Positions 25,606 to 34,841 are shown, counted from the stretch's first letter. The stretch: DNA of 60,745 nt from Christiangramia sp. (GCF_029937855.1 NZ_JAPYPC010000027.1:1-60745), one strand, 5' to 3'. Numbers and translations are program-made. The notes: generated by a model from the letters alone, not told the origin.

Positions 25606-26367
25606 ATGAAAAAACGGAAAGTATTTGTTTTTATATTCATTGGATTAGCCCTTGGCTTATTTATAATACAGCCCCTGGCTATTTCACTCCACATGTATGA
25701 CATGCAGGGAGATAATGGCGAATGGTGGAAATACCTGCTTGCTTCATATCAGCAGGAATTTAGAGTATGGGATTTGGATCAAGCCATAATCAAATTGCTA
25801 TTTGGACTGCTGGGCATTGCCTTGTCGCTTATGTTTATGGTCAGGCAAAGAATATTTCAATTGACCGGAAGAAGAGATAAGCTGGAGGAGATCAGAGAGC
25901 TGATTGCGGCAGGAGAAAACCAGCAAGTAGAATTTAAATCTACCTTGAGATGGGATTTGAGGCAGTTTAAACCGAATAAGGCTTTGGAAGACGTAATAGC
26001 AAAAACAATTGCCGGGTTTATGAACACCCAAGGAGGGCATTTAATTATCGGAATTGATGATGAAGGTAGTATTCTGGGGCTGGAACAGGATTATGGTACT
26101 TTAAAAAAACCTGGCAAGGACGGGTTTGAGCAATATATAATGCAATTGGTGTCCCTCAAGTTGGGTACCCATTTTTGCACTTTGGTTAAAGTGTCTTTTC
26201 ACCAATTTGAAGAAAAGGATATCTGTTATGTAAGGGTTCACAAATCACAAAAACCTGTGTATTTGAATTTGGGCGATCGTTCGCATTTCTTTATCAGAAC
26301 CGGGAACGGAACCCGCGAGTTGGATATGCCCGAGGCGTTGGAATATATGGAAACATACTTAAACTAA
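25606..26367 (+). CDS. Membrane-anchored AlbA_2/Schlafen-type protein
   Basis: 253 residues. Two membrane helices (about 7-27 and 63-82), then from about 95 an AlbA_2 (divergent AAA-4/Schlafen-like) domain: ENQQVEFKSTLRWDLR, IAKTIAGFMNTQGGHLIIGIDDEGSILGLEQDY, IRTGNGTREL. The soluble domain normally binds nucleic acid or nucleotides in regulators and defence proteins. A version tethered to the membrane inside an ion-transport island is unusual; it could link an intracellular signal to the neighbouring channels, but that is inference. Confidence 0.75.
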   Translation: MKKRKVFVFIFIGLALGLFIIQPLAISLHMYDMQGDNGEWWKYLLASYQQEFRVWDLDQAIIKLLFGLLGIALSLMFMVRQRIFQLTGRRDKLEEIRELIAAGENQQVEFKSTLRWDLRQFKPNKALEDVIAKTIAGFMNTQGGHLIIGIDDEGSILGLEQDYGTLKKPGKDGFEQYIMQLVSLKLGTHFCTLVKVSFHQFEEKDICYVRVHKSQKPVYLNLGDRSHFFIRTGNGTRELDMPEALEYMETYLN

Positions 26368-26372
26368 ACAAT

Positions 26373-26627
26373 ATGGGATTTTTAAAACATTTATTAAGAG
26401 GAAATTATGGTCATCATTCCAACAAGCATCAACGTAAAAATAATGCCCCAAGATTTAATGAACCCAAGGTTGTTGTGAGATGTACAAAATGCGGCAAAAA
26501 CAATCCTGAAAATGCTTCTTTTTGACAACATTGTGGCGAGCCTTTAGGTAAAGTAAAATGCATAAGTTGTCAAGAACCAATACCTATGGATGCAAAATTT
26601 TGTTCTAAATGTAGCAATGAAGTATAG
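26373..26627 (+). pseudogene. Double zinc-ribbon protein interrupted by an in-frame TGA
   Basis: An 85-codon frame starts at the ATG 6 bases after the AlbA_2 gene. It begins MGFLKHLLRGNYGHHSNKH and has two zinc-ribbon halves: CTKCGKNNPENASF-stop-QHCG, then CISCQEP and FCSKCSNE. The TGA at 26523-26525 (codon 51) replaces exactly the Cys expected in FCxxCG. Everything else is intact, so this is a recent nonsense mutation, a sequencing error, or (least likely) UGA recoding. A TGA arises from TGC or TGT by one base change. Confidence 0.75.
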
Positions 26628-26684
26628 TTTACATTATGAGAATAAGCAAACAACTTATTGAACGGACTTAAATAATTTTTAAAT

Positions 26685-27575
26685 ATGCTCTTAAATAAGC
26701 GGATATCAATTTTTGACTTCTTGAAAACCATAAAATTTGACCTGATATTTATCGGTAGTTATTCAATTCTGGTTGGCTATATGGACCAATATGGTTTTTT
26801 GTCAAAAATCTCTATTCCAATTGCAATAACCGGCGTTTTTGGTACTGCGGTGGCTCTACTTTTGGGTTTTCGAACCAATCAAGCCTATGAACGGTGGTGG
26901 GAAGCCCGTATTATTTGGGGGGCTATTGTCAATGATTCCAGAACACTGGTCAGGCAGTGTGTGTCTTTTTTTGCAAGGGGTCAAGGAGGCTATCAAAAGA
27001 TGGTGAAAGAGATGACCGATCGTCAGGTAATCTGGTGCTATGCCCTAGGGGAATCGTTGAGGAAACTACCCTTTTCCACTCGGGTTAAGGTATACTCAGA
27101 ATCCTATGGGATTAAAGCATTTAATATTCCTAATGCTTTATTGTCACAACACTCTGAAACTTTGTTAAAGGCAAAAGAAATTGGTATGGTCAATGATTTT
27201 CAGCAGGTACAGATAGACAGTACTATAGCCAGGTTATGTGATTCAATGGGCAAATGCGAACGTATAAAAAATACTGTCTTCCCCAAAGCACACAGCTTAT
27301 TGATTCATTTGATCATCTACGTTTTTGCTACAATGTTGCCTTTTGGATTGGACGATAAAAATATAGCAGTTGAAATCGCTATAACATTTATTATACCAGT
27401 CATTTTCATTGCCATTGAAAAAACATCCATACTCATGCAGGATCCCTTTGAAAACGACCCTTTGGATACACCCATGACTGATTTGGCCGAAACGATAGAA
27501 ATAAACATTAAACAAATGATAGGTGAAACAGATGTTCCTGTAAAGAAAGAGCCAACAGATTATTATATTTTATAA
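26685..27575 (+). CDS. Bestrophin-family ion channel
   Basis: 296 residues with the UPF0187/bestrophin pattern: ISIPIAITGVFGTAVALLLGFRTNQAYERWWEARIIWGAIVNDSR (the R-T-N-x-A-Y-x-R-W-W core, about 66-75), later HLIIYVFATMLPFGLDD and DPFENDPLDTPMTDLAETIE. Bacterial bestrophins are pentameric channels, cation- or anion-selective. The gene lies 9 bases upstream of an MgtC homologue, probably in one operon. Confidence 0.88.
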   Translation: MLLNKRISIFDFLKTIKFDLIFIGSYSILVGYMDQYGFLSKISIPIAITGVFGTAVALLLGFRTNQAYERWWEARIIWGAIVNDSRTLVRQCVSFFARGQGGYQKMVKEMTDRQVIWCYALGESLRKLPFSTRVKVYSESYGIKAFNIPNALLSQHSETLLKAKEIGMVNDFQQVQIDSTIARLCDSMGKCERIKNTVFPKAHSLLIHLIIYVFATMLPFGLDDKNIAVEIAITFIIPVIFIAIEKTSILMQDPFENDPLDTPMTDLAETIEINIKQMIGETDVPVKKEPTDYYIL

Positions 27576-27581
27576 TACAAG

Positions 27582-28022
27582 ATGAATACAATGGATTTTC
27601 AAACTGAAATAACACTGATACCGAGATTATTTGTCGCTCTTTTACTAGGTGTCCTGATAGGACTCGATAGGGAAATTGACGGAAATGCGGCAGGAATTAG
27701 AACGTATGCAGCCGTTTGCCTTGGGGCCGCATTAATTACAATAATCAATACTCATATTGAAGTAACTGACCAAACCCGCATTGTCGCCAATATTGTTTCC
27801 GGTATTGGGTTCCTTGGTGCAGGAATTATTTTTAGGGATAGCGCGAAAAATTTAATTTCCGGTTTGACTACCGCAGCTACAATTTGGGCCACTGCCGCGG
27901 TTGGTATATCAATTGGGTTTGGTATGTACCTCATTGGAAGTGTTACATCCGCTTTTCTTATTCTATTATTGGTTTCACATCATTTCCCTTTTTTGAAAAA
28001 ACATAAAACAAACAATACCTAA
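27582..28022 (+). CDS. MgtC/SapB-family membrane protein
   Basis: 146 residues, four predicted helices. The MgtC/SapB pattern is clear: LLLGVLIGLDREIDGNAAGIRTYAAVCLGAALI and IVSGIGFLGAGIIFRDSAKNLISGLTTAATIWATAAVG. MgtC proteins affect Mg2+ limitation, acid stress and ATP synthase activity. This is the short form without the C-terminal ACT-like domain. The next ATG follows the stop after one base, suggesting co-expression with the P1B-4 ATPase. An ATG at 27591 is an alternative start. Confidence 0.88.
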   Translation: MNTMDFQTEITLIPRLFVALLLGVLIGLDREIDGNAAGIRTYAAVCLGAALITIINTHIEVTDQTRIVANIVSGIGFLGAGIIFRDSAKNLISGLTTAATIWATAAVGISIGFGMYLIGSVTSAFLILLLVSHHFPFLKKHKTNNT

Positions 28023-28023
28023 A

Positions 28024-30576
28024 ATGAAAAAATTACAACTTAAAATTCCGGTACTGCTACCTCAGGTGCCAAATGAAAAAGATACCTGTGTACAAAGACT
28101 TATTGAGGAATTAGAAGCCAAAGAAGGTCTTGAAAAAGTGCATATAAAAGATGATCAGGAAGATACGGTTCCACAATTGTGCTTTCATTATGATCCGGAC
28201 ATTATCTCTATTGACCGAATTCAATCATTGGCAGAAAGAACCGGGGCTGAAATTACCGAGAAATATGGACATTTGCTTATAGAGGTTGAGGGGATTAGAC
28301 ATACCCGGCATGCAAGGACTATAGAAAAGAGTCTGCTGAATATCAAAGGCGTTTTGGAAGCTTCCGCCAATGCGGGAGGAATGATCCGTTTAGAATATGA
28401 TAAGCGTGAGACCAGTTTTGATGAAATAAGTGCAAAGTTAGAAAAAGAAAACATAAAAGTTAATAAAAGCTCCTCTGCTGAGAATAAAGGCTTTGAACCT
28501 GCGGAAAAGAATCCTCAAAATTTAAATAAAAAAAAGGCAAAGGGCAAAGAAGAACAAAAGCATAAAGATAACGAAGTCCAGAATCATATGGAAGGTGAAA
28601 GCCACGGGGCCGGGGAAGAACATTCCCACGCCCACGGTGGTGTTTTTGGAAAAAACACCGAACTTATTTTTGCCATCATTTGCGGTGCCCTTCTCGGAAT
28701 AGGTTTCGGATTGTCCTACGTGGACTCGATACCGGATTGGGTCAGCTTGTCCCTCTACATAGGCGCCTACTTTTTTGGAGGTTATTTTACCGCGAAAGAG
28801 GCCATACAGACAGTGGCCAAAGGTGGTTTTGAAATCGACTTTTTAATGTTGGTCGCCGCCATCGGTGCCGCTGCTTTGGGCGCTTGGGCGGAAGGTGCCT
28901 TGTTACTGTTCCTGTTCAGCCTCGGGCACGCTCTTGAACATTATGCGATGGAGAAAGCCCGAAAATCTATTGCGGCACTGGCAGATTTAGCACCGAAAAC
29001 GGCCTTGCTAAAAAAAGATGGAAAGACCAAAGAAGTTGGTATTGAAAAGTTGAATAAAGGCGATATTATTGTAGTTAAGCCAAACAGTAAAATATCTGCC
29101 GATGGCGTTGTGGTCGATGGTAAAAGTAGTGTCAACCAAGCCCCCATCACAGGGGAAAGCGTACCGGTGGATAAAATTCCTGTGGAAGATACGAGTAAGG
29201 ATTATTCGGCAGACGATGATATAAAGGACGAAAACCGCGTTTTTTCCGGGACTATCAATGGCAACAATACGCTTGAAATAAAGGTAATCAAAGAGGCAAA
29301 GGACTCTACACTGTCCCGATTGGTAAAATTGGTGAACGAGGCCCAGACCCAAAAATCGCCCACCCAGTTGCTTACCGATAAATTTGAAAGATATTTTGTG
29401 CCTTCCGTACTGGTATTGGTAGTGTTGTTGCTCTTTGCTTTTCTGGTCATCGATGAACCGTTTAGTGCCAGCTTTTATAGGGCTATGGCCGTATTGGTAG
29501 CTGCCAGTCCCTGTGCCCTTGCGATTTCGACCCCGAGTGCGGTATTGAGCGGTGTTGCACGAGCGGCCCGTGGCGGGGTACTTATCAAAGGGGGTCGTCC
29601 TTTGGAAGACTTGGGGGTTATTACCGCGCTCGCCTTTGACAAGACGGGTACCCTGACCGAAGGAAAGCCAAAACTTACGCAAGTAGTACCACTTGGGGAT
29701 ATTTCAGAAAATGAACTTCTCAAAATTGCAGTAGCTGTGGAAAGTTTGAGTGATCATCCCCTGGCAAAAGCTGTAGTTCGCGATGGAAAGGAGCGGATGG
29801 AAGGCGAGGAAATACCTGATGCAACCGATTTGGAAGCCGTGCTTGGCAAAGGTATAAAAGCGTCATTGGGCAATGACAAAATCTATGTCGGTAACCTCGA
29901 CCTGTACGAAGGGCTTGATGAGAGCACCCCTTCCGAAGAGATAATAACGAAAGTCCGTGACCTCGAAGGTGGGGGAAATACTACGATGCTTATTCGGAAA
30001 AACCAAGAATATATAGGTGTTATTGCCCTAATGGATACCCCTCGCGAAGCTGCCAAGGAAACCCTCAAAAAATTAAAGGAAATCGGTATCAAACGAATGA
30101 TTATGCTTACTGGTGACAACCAAAAGGTTGCCGATGCCGTGGCGAAAGAAATAGGATTGACCGATGCTTGGGGGAGCTTGTTACCAGAGGAAAAAGTGGA
30201 TGCCATAAAAGAGCTAAAGGAAAAGGAATCCAAGGTGGCAATGGTAGGCGACGGGGTAAACGATGCACCCGCAATGGCGAACAGTACCGTGGGCATAGCA
30301 ATGGGAGCGGCTGGAAGCGATGTGGCCTTGGAAACGGCGGATGTTGCCCTAATGGCCGACAAGTTGGAAACCCTGCCTTTTGCTATTGGCTTGAGTAGAA
30401 AAGCAAAAGCTATTATCAAGCAGAACCTTTGGGTAAGCCTTGGGGTTGTGGCACTGCTGATACCGGCCACCATTTTGAGCTGGGCAAACATAGGGATAGC
30501 CGTGGCATTTCACGAGGGGTCTACCTTGGTGGTCGTGGCCAATGCGCTACGCCTTTTGGCTTATAAAAAAGATTAG
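28024..30576 (+). CDS. P1B-4-type heavy-metal ATPase (Zn/Co/Cd/Fe class)
   Basis: 850 residues. Two HMA-shaped N-terminal repeats lack the CxxC pair, and are followed by a long charged linker with a His cluster (HGAGEEHSHAHGG, about 197-209). The membrane metal site is ASPCALAISTP (SPC instead of CPC), and the last helix has HEGSTLVVVANALRLL. SPC with HEGST marks the P1B-4 subgroup (CoaT, CzcP, PfeT types), distinct from copA at 13718. FDKTGT and GDGVNDAPAMA are present. It exports a divalent metal. The second Fur gene lies 46 bases downstream, a plausible regulator. The local base composition looks more GC-rich than the flanks. Confidence 0.9.
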   Translation: MKKLQLKIPVLLPQVPNEKDTCVQRLIEELEAKEGLEKVHIKDDQEDTVPQLCFHYDPDIISIDRIQSLAERTGAEITEKYGHLLIEVEGIRHTRHARTIEKSLLNIKGVLEASANAGGMIRLEYDKRETSFDEISAKLEKENIKVNKSSSAENKGFEPAEKNPQNLNKKKAKGKEEQKHKDNEVQNHMEGESHGAGEEHSHAHGGVFGKNTELIFAIICGALLGIGFGLSYVDSIPDWVSLSLYIGAYFFGGYFTAKEAIQTVAKGGFEIDFLMLVAAIGAAALGAWAEGALLLFLFSLGHALEHYAMEKARKSIAALADLAPKTALLKKDGKTKEVGIEKLNKGDIIVVKPNSKISADGVVVDGKSSVNQAPITGESVPVDKIPVEDTSKDYSADDDIKDENRVFSGTINGNNTLEIKVIKEAKDSTLSRLVKLVNEAQTQKSPTQLLTDKFERYFVPSVLVLVVLLLFAFLVIDEPFSASFYRAMAVLVAASPCALAISTPSAVLSGVARAARGGVLIKGGRPLEDLGVITALAFDKTGTLTEGKPKLTQVVPLGDISENELLKIAVAVESLSDHPLAKAVVRDGKERMEGEEIPDATDLEAVLGKGIKASLGNDKIYVGNLDLYEGLDESTPSEEIITKVRDLEGGGNTTMLIRKNQEYIGVIALMDTPREAAKETLKKLKEIGIKRMIMLTGDNQKVADAVAKEIGLTDAWGSLLPEEKVDAIKELKEKESKVAMVGDGVNDAPAMANSTVGIAMGAAGSDVALETADVALMADKLETLPFAIGLSRKAKAIIKQNLWVSLGVVALLIPATILSWANIGIAVAFHEGSTLVVVANALRLLAYKKD

Positions 30577-30622
30577 AAAAATTGGGACTTAGAAGAATCC
30601 AGCTTTTTTGAAAGAATATTAA

Positions 30623-31051
30623 ATGACAAAAACGGAAAAAATATTAACAAATCACGGTATTCGACCTACTCAAATGCGGTCGAAGATATACAAATACCTC
30701 AAAAGGAAAACTTATGCAGTAAGTTTAAATGAAATGCAAAAAGTCTTTATCAATAAAAATATCAAAACGGCCAATAAGACCACTTTCTACAGGACGATAA
30801 AGCTCTTTGAGAAAAAAAGCATGGTGCACCAAATTGACGATGGAACTGCTTTTGCAAAATATGCGCTTTCTGATGAAAACACCAATGTTAAACACAGTAC
30901 AGATTTACATATGCACTTTCATTGTACCGATTGTAAGAAAACAATCTGTTTACCAAATAAAATATCGGAAGAGAGTTTGCCAGACCATTATGAGGTGAAC
31001 GATGTGAACCTGGTATTAAAAGGGATATGTAAAAATTGTAGTAAAAAATAA
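30623..31051 (+). CDS. Fur-family metalloregulator, second copy
   Basis: 142 residues: winged helix (GIRPTQMRSKIYKYLKRKTYAVSLNEM, NKTTFYRTIKLFEKKSMVHQIDDG), then DLHMHFHCTDCKKTICL and a final CKNC. It has the same architecture as the 23244 protein but is clearly diverged (under half identical by eye), so the two probably respond to different metals or sites. It follows the P1B-4 ATPase and ends in a strong hairpin, so it may close that operon and control it. Confidence 0.88.
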   Translation: MTKTEKILTNHGIRPTQMRSKIYKYLKRKTYAVSLNEMQKVFINKNIKTANKTTFYRTIKLFEKKSMVHQIDDGTAFAKYALSDENTNVKHSTDLHMHFHCTDCKKTICLPNKISEESLPDHYEVNDVNLVLKGICKNCSKK

Positions 31052-31053
31052 TA

Positions 31054-31115
31054 GGTGGAAGTGCCTTAAGCCTGAATCCCAGCCCCCAATGGTCAAGCTT
31101 AAGGTTTTTTCCACC
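31054..31115 (+). terminator. Terminator after the second Fur gene
   Basis: An inner stem, CCTTAAGC (31064-31071) with GCTTAAGG (31097-31104), is followed by six T. An outer pair, GGTGGAA (31054-31060) with TTCCACC (31109-31115), encloses it. Confidence 0.7.
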
Positions 31116-31140
31116 GTAACTAACTTAAAAAAATGTGAAT

Positions 31141-32544
31141 ATGGAAAAATTTGATGTAACTATAATAGGATCTGGCCCGGGCGGGTATGTAGGTGCAATC
31201 CGTTGTGCCCAATTAGGTTTAAAAGTGGCTATAGTTGAAAGGTATAGCACCCTGGGAGGAACCTGTCTTAATGTGGGCTGTATCCCGTCAAAAGCCTGGT
31301 TGGAAGCCTCTGAACATAATTACAAGCTCAAGCATCAATTCGAAAAATTTGGGATCAACGTAAAAGAGGCCAATGTCGATATCCTAAAAATGAACCAAAG
31401 GGTTCAGGACGTGGTACAGGAAATTATCAATGGTGTTGACTATTTGATGAAAAAGAACAAGGTTGCCGTTTATGAAGGCCACGGCACCATCAAGGATAAA
31501 AATACGATTGTAATTAAGGGCGAAGATAAAACGGAAACCATAGCAACCGATAAAATCATCATTGCCACAGGGTCCAAACCCGCTTCATTGCCCAATATTA
31601 AAATCGACAAAAAGCGCATCATCTCTTCTACCGAAGCCCTTGCCCTACGGGAAATCCCCAAGCATTTAATGGTCGTTGGCGGTGGCGTTATCGGTGTGGA
31701 GATAGGTTCCGTATTCGCCCGCCTGGGTTCAAAGGTTTCTATAGTAGAATATTTTGATAGCCTCATCGCCACTATGGATGGTGCATTGGGACATCAATTG
31801 CACCGTTCCCTAAGAAAACAGGGAATTGAATTCTATTTAAAACATAAGGTGACGAATGCAACAGCAACGGACAACAAAGTGGTGTTGAAAGCGGAAAACC
31901 TTTCCGATAAAGAAGAAATGAGTTTAGATGGCGATTACTGCCTTATGGCCATTGGGCGAAAACCGTACACCGCAAATTTAGGACTTGAAAACATAGAAGT
32001 GGAAATCAATGAAAAAGGACAGATAATCGTAGATGAGAATCTCGAAACCAATGTCAAAGGAATATATGCCATTGGGGATGTAATCAGGGGGGCGATGCTT
32101 GCCCATAAAGCAAGTGAAGAAGGCGTTTTTGTAGCCGAAACTATTGTTGGTCAAAAGCCATATATTAATTATTCGCTCATCCCAAATATCGTGTACACCC
32201 AGCCCGAGGTCGCCGGCGTAGGCTTGACGGAAGAAGAATTGAAAAAGGCCAATAAAAATATAAAAATAGGGTCTTTCCCCTATAAGGCAAACGCACGGGC
32301 AAAGATAAGTATGGATACCGATGGTTTTATAAAGGTAATCGCAGATAAGCAGACCGATGAGATACTGGGCGTGCATATGATAGGCCCTCGCATTGCAGAC
32401 AGTTATACCGAAGCGGTGGTAGCAATGGAATTTAGGGCATCTGCTGAAGACATTGCAAGAATGTCACACGGGCATCCCACATTTTCAGAGACCTTTAAAG
32501 AGGCGTGTCTGGCCGCTACAGATGATAGGGCATTACATATTTAA
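31141..32544 (+). CDS. lpdA: Dihydrolipoyl dehydrogenase (E3)
   Basis: 467 residues from the ATG at 31141; a GTG two codons upstream is the alternative. FAD site GSGPGGYVGAIRCAQLG, redox disulphide GGTCLNVGCIPSKA (Cys pair about 42 and 47), NAD motif VGGGVIGVEIGSVFARLGSKV, and the C-terminal His-Glu dyad in HGHPTFSETFKEA. Family length is normal. E3 serves 2-oxo-acid dehydrogenases; a stand-alone copy inside a metal island, with no E1 or E2, may replace metal-damaged enzyme or reduce lipoyl or thiol targets (inference). It is flanked by a terminator upstream and NhaA 97 bases downstream. Confidence 0.93.
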   Translation: MEKFDVTIIGSGPGGYVGAIRCAQLGLKVAIVERYSTLGGTCLNVGCIPSKAWLEASEHNYKLKHQFEKFGINVKEANVDILKMNQRVQDVVQEIINGVDYLMKKNKVAVYEGHGTIKDKNTIVIKGEDKTETIATDKIIIATGSKPASLPNIKIDKKRIISSTEALALREIPKHLMVVGGGVIGVEIGSVFARLGSKVSIVEYFDSLIATMDGALGHQLHRSLRKQGIEFYLKHKVTNATATDNKVVLKAENLSDKEEMSLDGDYCLMAIGRKPYTANLGLENIEVEINEKGQIIVDENLETNVKGIYAIGDVIRGAMLAHKASEEGVFVAETIVGQKPYINYSLIPNIVYTQPEVAGVGLTEEELKKANKNIKIGSFPYKANARAKISMDTDGFIKVIADKQTDEILGVHMIGPRIADSYTEAVVAMEFRASAEDIARMSHGHPTFSETFKEACLAATDDRALHI

Positions 32545-32641
32545 AGTTGACCTAACAGTAAGTTCTTAAAAATTAAGACGCTACTGAGCTTTTTGAAATA
32601 TTAAGGTTTAAATAATTAACTCAAAAAATAGATAAGATCAA

Positions 32642-33991
32642 ATGGGGCAATCAGTTCGAAATCAATCCACTATTGGGTATATCAGGGAAACGGCAACAAA
32701 GTTCCTCGACAGGGAAACAGCTGGGGGGATTTTTTTAATAATTGCTACTATAGTTGCCCTTCTTTTAGCTAATTCACAGTGGGCAGGTGCCTATCATCAT
32801 TTTCTTGGCGATGAATTGCTTTTTGAATTTTCCGAGCATCTTAGTTTTGGGCTAACAATTGAAGAATGGATCAATGATGGCCTAATGGCAATTTTCTTTT
32901 TGGTTGCCGGCCTTGAATTGAAGAGGGAGGTTATGGTGGGGGAATTATCTTCAATTAAAAAAGCCTCAGCCCCCTTGTTGGCAGCTTTAGGTGGTATGGC
33001 AGTTCCGGCCCTCATTTTTATTAGCCTAAATTTAGGCACTGAAAATATAAAGGGTTGGGGCATCCCTATGGCTACCGATATCGCATATTCACTAGGGATT
33101 ATTGGCCTACTGGGGAAAAATGTCCCCAGGCAGTTAAAAACATTTTTAATAGCCCTCGCTATTGCTGACGATATAGGGGCCATATTGGTGATAGCATTGT
33201 TTTATAGCAACGAGTTGAGCTGGATATACCTTGGATCGGGCATGGGGGCATTTGGGTTATTATTATTAATGAATTGGACTGGGGTCAAAAATTTGATTTG
33301 GTATATTATTATTGGGATCATCTTATGGTATTGCTTCCTTAATTCGGGGATCCATCCAACTATTGCGGGGGTACTTTTTGCCATTACCATTCCAATAGTG
33401 CCCAAATTAGACAGTAAAATATTAAAAGAAAGGACTGCCACAAACGTTACTAATCTTGAGAAAACAGAGCTGGAAAAATTAAATCCCCTTCAGGATAAAA
33501 AACAACAAATAATTTTAAAAGCCATTAAAACAGATACTGAGAATTCAAGGCCTCCTTTGCTCAAACTGGAAAATTCCCTTGTTGATTTCAATGCTTTCTT
33601 TATCATTCCAATTTTTGCAGTCGCGAATGCGGGAGTAAAGCTCGATGTAAATTTAATTGAGGTTGTTTCCGGTTCTTTGGGGCTGGGGATCCTTTTGGGA
33701 TTAGCAATTGGTAAAGTAACAGGGATTGGTATTTTTACATTGATTGGGCAAAAACTTGGAGTTTCCGAATTACATATTACACTAAACTGGAAACATATAA
33801 TTGGAATTGGTATGATTGCGGGAATTGGCTTTACCATGTCCCTTTTTATTACCAATCTCGCATTTAATGATCAGGAATTGATTAAAATTTCGAAAATAAG
33901 CATTTTGATAGCTTCATTACTTGCAGCTATTGGCGGTGCGGTAATTCTCTTATTAACTTCCAATAAAGGAAGGAAAAATATAGTTAAGTGA
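32642..33991 (+). CDS. nhaA: NhaA-type Na+/H+ antiporter
   Basis: 449 residues. NhaA signatures: DGLMAIFFLVAGLELKREVMVGELS, GGMAVPALIF, WGIPMATDIAYSLGIIGLLG and ALAIADDIGAILVIALFYS with the paired Asp that carries the transport site. An insert of about 50 residues (about 262-315) in a loop is a common flavobacterial feature. It exchanges Na+ for H+ across the inner membrane and supports salt and alkaline tolerance, consistent with a marine host. The next gene starts 1 base after the stop. Confidence 0.93.
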   Translation: MGQSVRNQSTIGYIRETATKFLDRETAGGIFLIIATIVALLLANSQWAGAYHHFLGDELLFEFSEHLSFGLTIEEWINDGLMAIFFLVAGLELKREVMVGELSSIKKASAPLLAALGGMAVPALIFISLNLGTENIKGWGIPMATDIAYSLGIIGLLGKNVPRQLKTFLIALAIADDIGAILVIALFYSNELSWIYLGSGMGAFGLLLLMNWTGVKNLIWYIIIGIILWYCFLNSGIHPTIAGVLFAITIPIVPKLDSKILKERTATNVTNLEKTELEKLNPLQDKKQQIILKAIKTDTENSRPPLLKLENSLVDFNAFFIIPIFAVANAGVKLDVNLIEVVSGSLGLGILLGLAIGKVTGIGIFTLIGQKLGVSELHITLNWKHIIGIGMIAGIGFTMSLFITNLAFNDQELIKISKISILIASLLAAIGGAVILLLTSNKGRKNIVK

Positions 33992-33992
33992 T

Positions 33993-34793
33993 ATGGGAGA
34001 AATGAACAAAAGTACCTTTATAGTAAGTCAAATGGACTGTCCTTCAGAAGAACAGATGATCCGGATGAAGTTGGAGGCTTATACACAAGTGAAATATTTG
34101 GATTTTGATATTCCCAACAGGAAATTGGAAGTATATCATGTGAATGGAATCGAAGATATACAAACATCAATAGCCGGTTTAAACCTTGGGGATTCCTTCC
34201 AAGGGACAGAAGAAGCCGAGCCTCCTGAAATAGAAGACCAATCCAAACAGAAAACAATCCTTTGGTGGGTCCTCGGGATAAATTTCGGCTTTTTCATTAT
34301 CGAAATGACCACGGGGTGGATTTCTTCTTCTATGGGCCTTATTGCAGATTCGTTGGATATGCTGGCAGATTCGATAGTATATGCGCTAAGTTTATTTGCA
34401 GTAGGTGGTGCCATTTCCAGAAAAAAGAAGGTGGCAAAATTCAGCGGGTATTTTCAGATGGCCTTGGCAACACTTGGTTTTGCAGAGGTATTAAGAAGGT
34501 TTTTTACCAGTAGTGAAACACCAATTTTCCAATTGATGATCATTGTTTCCATTTTCGCCCTTCTGGGTAACCTTATTTCGCTTTGGTTGATAAATAAGGC
34601 CAAAAGTAAGGAGGCGCATATGCAGGCCAGTGCCATTTTTACGTCGAATGATATCATCGTCAACGGTGGGGTGATACTGGCCGGTGTTTTGGTCTATTTT
34701 CTGGATAGCAAATGGCCAGATTTGATCATTGGTGGAATCGTGTTCACTTTTGTAATGCGAGGCGCCATAAGGATATTGAAAATTTCGAAATAA
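33993..34793 (+). CDS. Cation transporter of CDF type with an HMA-like N-terminus
   Basis: 266 residues. Residues 1-75 resemble an HMA fold (STFIVSQMDCPSEEQMIRMKL) with a single Cys. The membrane part has about six helices, and GLIADSLDMLADSIVYALSLFAVG matches the helix-2 metal site of cation diffusion facilitators (Asp-rich), with SAIFTSNDIIVNGGVILAG as the helix-5 counterpart. The usual cytosolic C-terminal domain is missing. It should exchange a divalent cation for H+. The 1-base spacing behind nhaA suggests one operon. Confidence 0.8.
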   Translation: MGEMNKSTFIVSQMDCPSEEQMIRMKLEAYTQVKYLDFDIPNRKLEVYHVNGIEDIQTSIAGLNLGDSFQGTEEAEPPEIEDQSKQKTILWWVLGINFGFFIIEMTTGWISSSMGLIADSLDMLADSIVYALSLFAVGGAISRKKKVAKFSGYFQMALATLGFAEVLRRFFTSSETPIFQLMIIVSIFALLGNLISLWLINKAKSKEAHMQASAIFTSNDIIVNGGVILAGVLVYFLDSKWPDLIIGGIVFTFVMRGAIRILKISK

Positions 34794-34841
34794 TTTAAAT
34801 ATGTGATCGACACAATATGTATTGCTAACAACATAATGATT

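Noticed and set aside
26523-26525. TGA in the zinc-ribbon gene read as selenocysteine
   Set aside because: Zinc-ribbon Cys is not a known selenocysteine site and no obvious SECIS-like hairpin follows; kept only as a point to exclude.
29008-30491. Minus-strand frames of 200 or more residues inside the P1B-4 ATPase gene
   Set aside because: The plus-strand protein is unmistakable over its full length; the reverse frames have no family features.
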